A DNA stretch of 6,704 bases from Dehalococcoidia bacterium UBA2777 (GTDB lineage Bacteria; Chloroflexota; Dehalococcoidia; UBA2247; UBA2777): the NCBI GenBank assembly GCA_002352365.1, contig DEIJ01000121.1, positions 1-6,704 on the forward strand, given 5' to 3'. How positions within the stretch are numbered: the stretch's first letter is position 1; every line of letters starts with the position of its first letter. Below, in pieces: positions 5,666 to 6,704 of the stretch. The notes below the pieces were generated by a model, which was not told the origin of the DNA, did no database searches, and saw nothing but the letters and a program-made list of their open reading frames with translations. The position numbers and the translations under genes were made by a program.

Positions 5666-6523
5666 CTAGTGTGCTACTATCTGTAGTGCTGCCTCTGCTT
5701 GCCAGCTCAACCCGCTAAACTTCACCTCCACGCTCCCTTGCTCACTGGTTATATAACCAGTACCTTCCGCGGTGAAAAGTGCTCCTTTCGCTGGGACACT
5801 CTCCCACATCCAGGTTATCATCCCCTGTATTGTGTCTTGCACCATCAACTGAAGCTCAGGTATCGCGCCAGGCAGCTCCTGACCCAGCTTGGTAAAAAAG
5901 GAGCTGATCTCAACCAGAATAGTCGGGTCTTCGATTACCGCTTCAGCTTGCTTCTTCAGTTCCTCTTCACCAGTCCAATATCTCAGCGCTAGTTCAACGC
6001 CTTCTCCCATCCCCGGCATCATCTTATCAGCCTCGCCAGGCATTTGTCCCAGAACTCCCTCAACTGCATCCTTGGCTCCGGGCAGAGGTGCCGGAATGCA
6101 CTGTGCACCTAATGTCTTCCATAGAGGTAATGTCATGATCATAGCCTCAAGTATCGGCAGCCCTTCGGCGAATACCTTCTCACCTATCAAACCCTCGATT
6201 CCTACAGTAACTGAATCTTTCAACCGAATCTCTGTGTTGGCGGGAATATAAACATCGTCGGTAAGTTGCACGGCAGCAATCAGCTTTCCCTCGGCTGAAA
6301 GCCAATACTCTAACGTGCCCAATGTGACCTCAAAACCATTCGGGTTATAGATACTAAACACTGGAGAGAAGGTGATACTCTCCTTGCCGGCAAAATCGGG
6401 ATAAACACTAACCAGCTCTATCTTCACCGGCTGAACCTCTGGTACTGCCCTGGCTTCCTGGCTAATCGCCCCCATACTTGCTACAAGCAACAACGCCATA
6501 GCTACCACAAAGACTTTACGCAT
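5666..6523 (-). CDS. Secreted protein with LEA14/WHy-like (LEA type 2) domain
   Basis: This 285-aa protein begins with a typical Sec signal peptide: MRK, a hydrophobic core at residues 4-20 and a likely signal peptidase I site after EARA (residue 26). There is no lipobox cysteine, so it should be released rather than lipidated. Residues about 33-110 resemble the LEA type 2/WHy fold: VKIELVSVYP, FSIYNPNGFEVTLGTLEYWL, GKLIAA and IPANTEIRLKDSVTVG, with the characteristic NPN motif at 60-62. The rest (about 111-285) is not recognised; it has a Met/Pro/Gly-rich middle (MPGEADKMMPGMGEG) and ends in beta-like sequence. Members of this fold are linked to stress protection or outer-surface functions, but the role here is unknown. 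The start is fixed by AAAGGAGGT just upstream. It has its own promoter and leader (6524-6676) and converges on the livF-like gene. No functional link to the transporter is evident. Confidence 0.8.
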   Translation of the reverse strand: MRKVFVVAMALLLVASMGAISQEARAVPEVQPVKIELVSVYPDFAGKESITFSPVFSIYNPNGFEVTLGTLEYWLSAEGKLIAAVQLTDDVYIPANTEIRLKDSVTVGIEGLIGEKVFAEGLPILEAMIMTLPLWKTLGAQCIPAPLPGAKDAVEGVLGQMPGEADKMMPGMGEGVELALRYWTGEEELKKQAEAVIEDPTILVEISSFFTKLGQELPGAIPELQLMVQDTIQGMITWMWESVPAKGALFTAEGTGYITSEQGSVEVKFSGLSWQAEAALQIVAH

Positions 6524-6540
6524 TCTTACCTCCTTTCTTT
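6524..6540 (-). promoter_or_regulatory. Strong ribosome binding site of the LEA14-like gene
   Basis: The minus strand reads AAAGGAGGTAAGA directly before the ATG at 6523. This near-consensus site fixes the start and lies just outside the 3' end of repeat copy B, where folding of the leader could affect access to it. Confidence 0.75.
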
Positions 6541-6615
6541 AGTGAGGCTGTTTGGCTTTGTCTCAACTTTGATTCCACCTTCGCCATGATCAAACCCAAG
6601 AACCTCCACCCCCAT
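6526..6615 (-). CDS. Possible 29-aa leader ORF inside copy B (doubtful)
   Basis: The minus-strand frame from ATG at 6615 (MGVEVLGFDHGEGGIK...) stops with TAA at 6528-6526, two bases before the LEA14-like start codon. It is homologous to the frame in copy A. It overlaps the downstream ribosome binding site, which would permit coupling, but there is no clear ribosome binding site of its own, and the differences between the copies show no codon-position bias. Confidence 0.2.
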   Translation of the reverse strand: MGVEVLGFDHGEGGIKVETKPNSLTKERR

Positions 6616-6637
6616 TTAACCGGTCGCTCTCAGCCTC
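6545..6637 (-). repeat. 93-bp duplicated leader element, copy B (5' leader of LEA14-like gene)
   Basis: This is the inverted counterpart of 4679-4771, 88% identical. It begins a few bases after the predicted transcription start and ends 21 nt before the LEA14-like start codon, so it makes up most of the 5' untranslated region. Its ends pair perfectly (CAGCCTC 6631-6637 with GAGGCTG 6544-6550). The inner stem, CTTGGGTTTGAT (minus, 6600-6589) with ATCAAAGTTGAG (6573-6562), keeps the copy A fold through G.U pairs. Confidence 0.85.
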
Positions 6638-6647
6638 ATCTGTTCGT

Positions 6648-6676
6648 ATGATACCACAAGTTAAATATAATGTCAA
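6648..6676 (-). promoter_or_regulatory. Sigma70-type promoter for the LEA14-like gene
   Basis: On the minus strand, a perfect TTGACA (-35, 6676-6671) and TATCAT (-10, 6653-6648) are separated by exactly 17 bp. Transcription would start near 6641, immediately before repeat copy B, which gives a leader of about 118 nt. Confidence 0.8.
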
Positions 6677-6704
6677 GGCGAGTCTCTTCCAATACAAGAT
6701 AAGC

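Noticed and set aside
5889..6251. Plus-strand frame of 120 codons inside the LEA14-like gene
   Set aside because: Its Ser/Pro-rich composition is the complement of the real minus-strand gene, which has promoter, ribosome binding site, signal peptide and terminator.

Overview
The window looks like bacterial chromosome from an anaerobe or facultative anaerobe that uses acyl-CoA chemistry. The signs are remnants of 2-hydroxyacyl-CoA dehydratase/benzoyl-CoA reductase-type genes, a branched-chain-amino-acid-type (LIV/HAAT) ABC transporter with an embedded acyl-CoA ligase, strong AGGAGG ribosome binding sites and sigma70-like promoters. Such loci are known from Desulfobacterota and Chloroflexota (Dehalococcoidia), but nothing here settles the taxon. 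No rRNA, tRNA, CRISPR array or intact transposase was seen.

Region 1 (1-1443, +) is a decaying dehydratase locus. The end of an HgdB/BcrB/BcrC-type subunit is split by one extra T in a T run near 470-474, and its C-terminus is damaged by a second deletion/frameshift near 850-866. Its last residues reappear in another frame and stop at 930-932. One base later begins an HgdC/BcrA/BadF-type activator that has lost its central part, including both Fe-S cysteines, and its C-terminus.

Region 2 (1444-1797) has no intact gene. It holds an unrecognised minus-strand reading-frame remnant and then a clear promoter (TTGATA-17-TATAAT) whose -10 sits in a 13-bp palindrome.

Region 3 (1798-5592, +) is a liv-type unit: a LivG-like ATPase, a 650-aa AMP-forming acyl-CoA synthetase and, after a 252-bp gap, a LivF-like ATPase. 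The LivH and LivM permeases and the binding protein usual in this operon type are not in the gap, so the transporter is incomplete here. A near-perfect hairpin at 5616-5653 terminates both this unit and the convergent gene.

Region 4 (5666-6704, -) carries a secreted LEA14/WHy-like protein with its own promoter (TTGACA-17-TATCAT) and a leader of about 118 nt.

The most unusual signal is a 93-bp element present twice in inverted orientation (4679-4771 + and 6545-6637 -). The copies are 82/93 identical without gaps, and each lies directly upstream of a start codon (livF-like and LEA14-like). They share a foldable stem whose differences keep base pairing. They may be a cis-acting leader RNA or a dispersed repeat; I match them to no riboswitch class I know.
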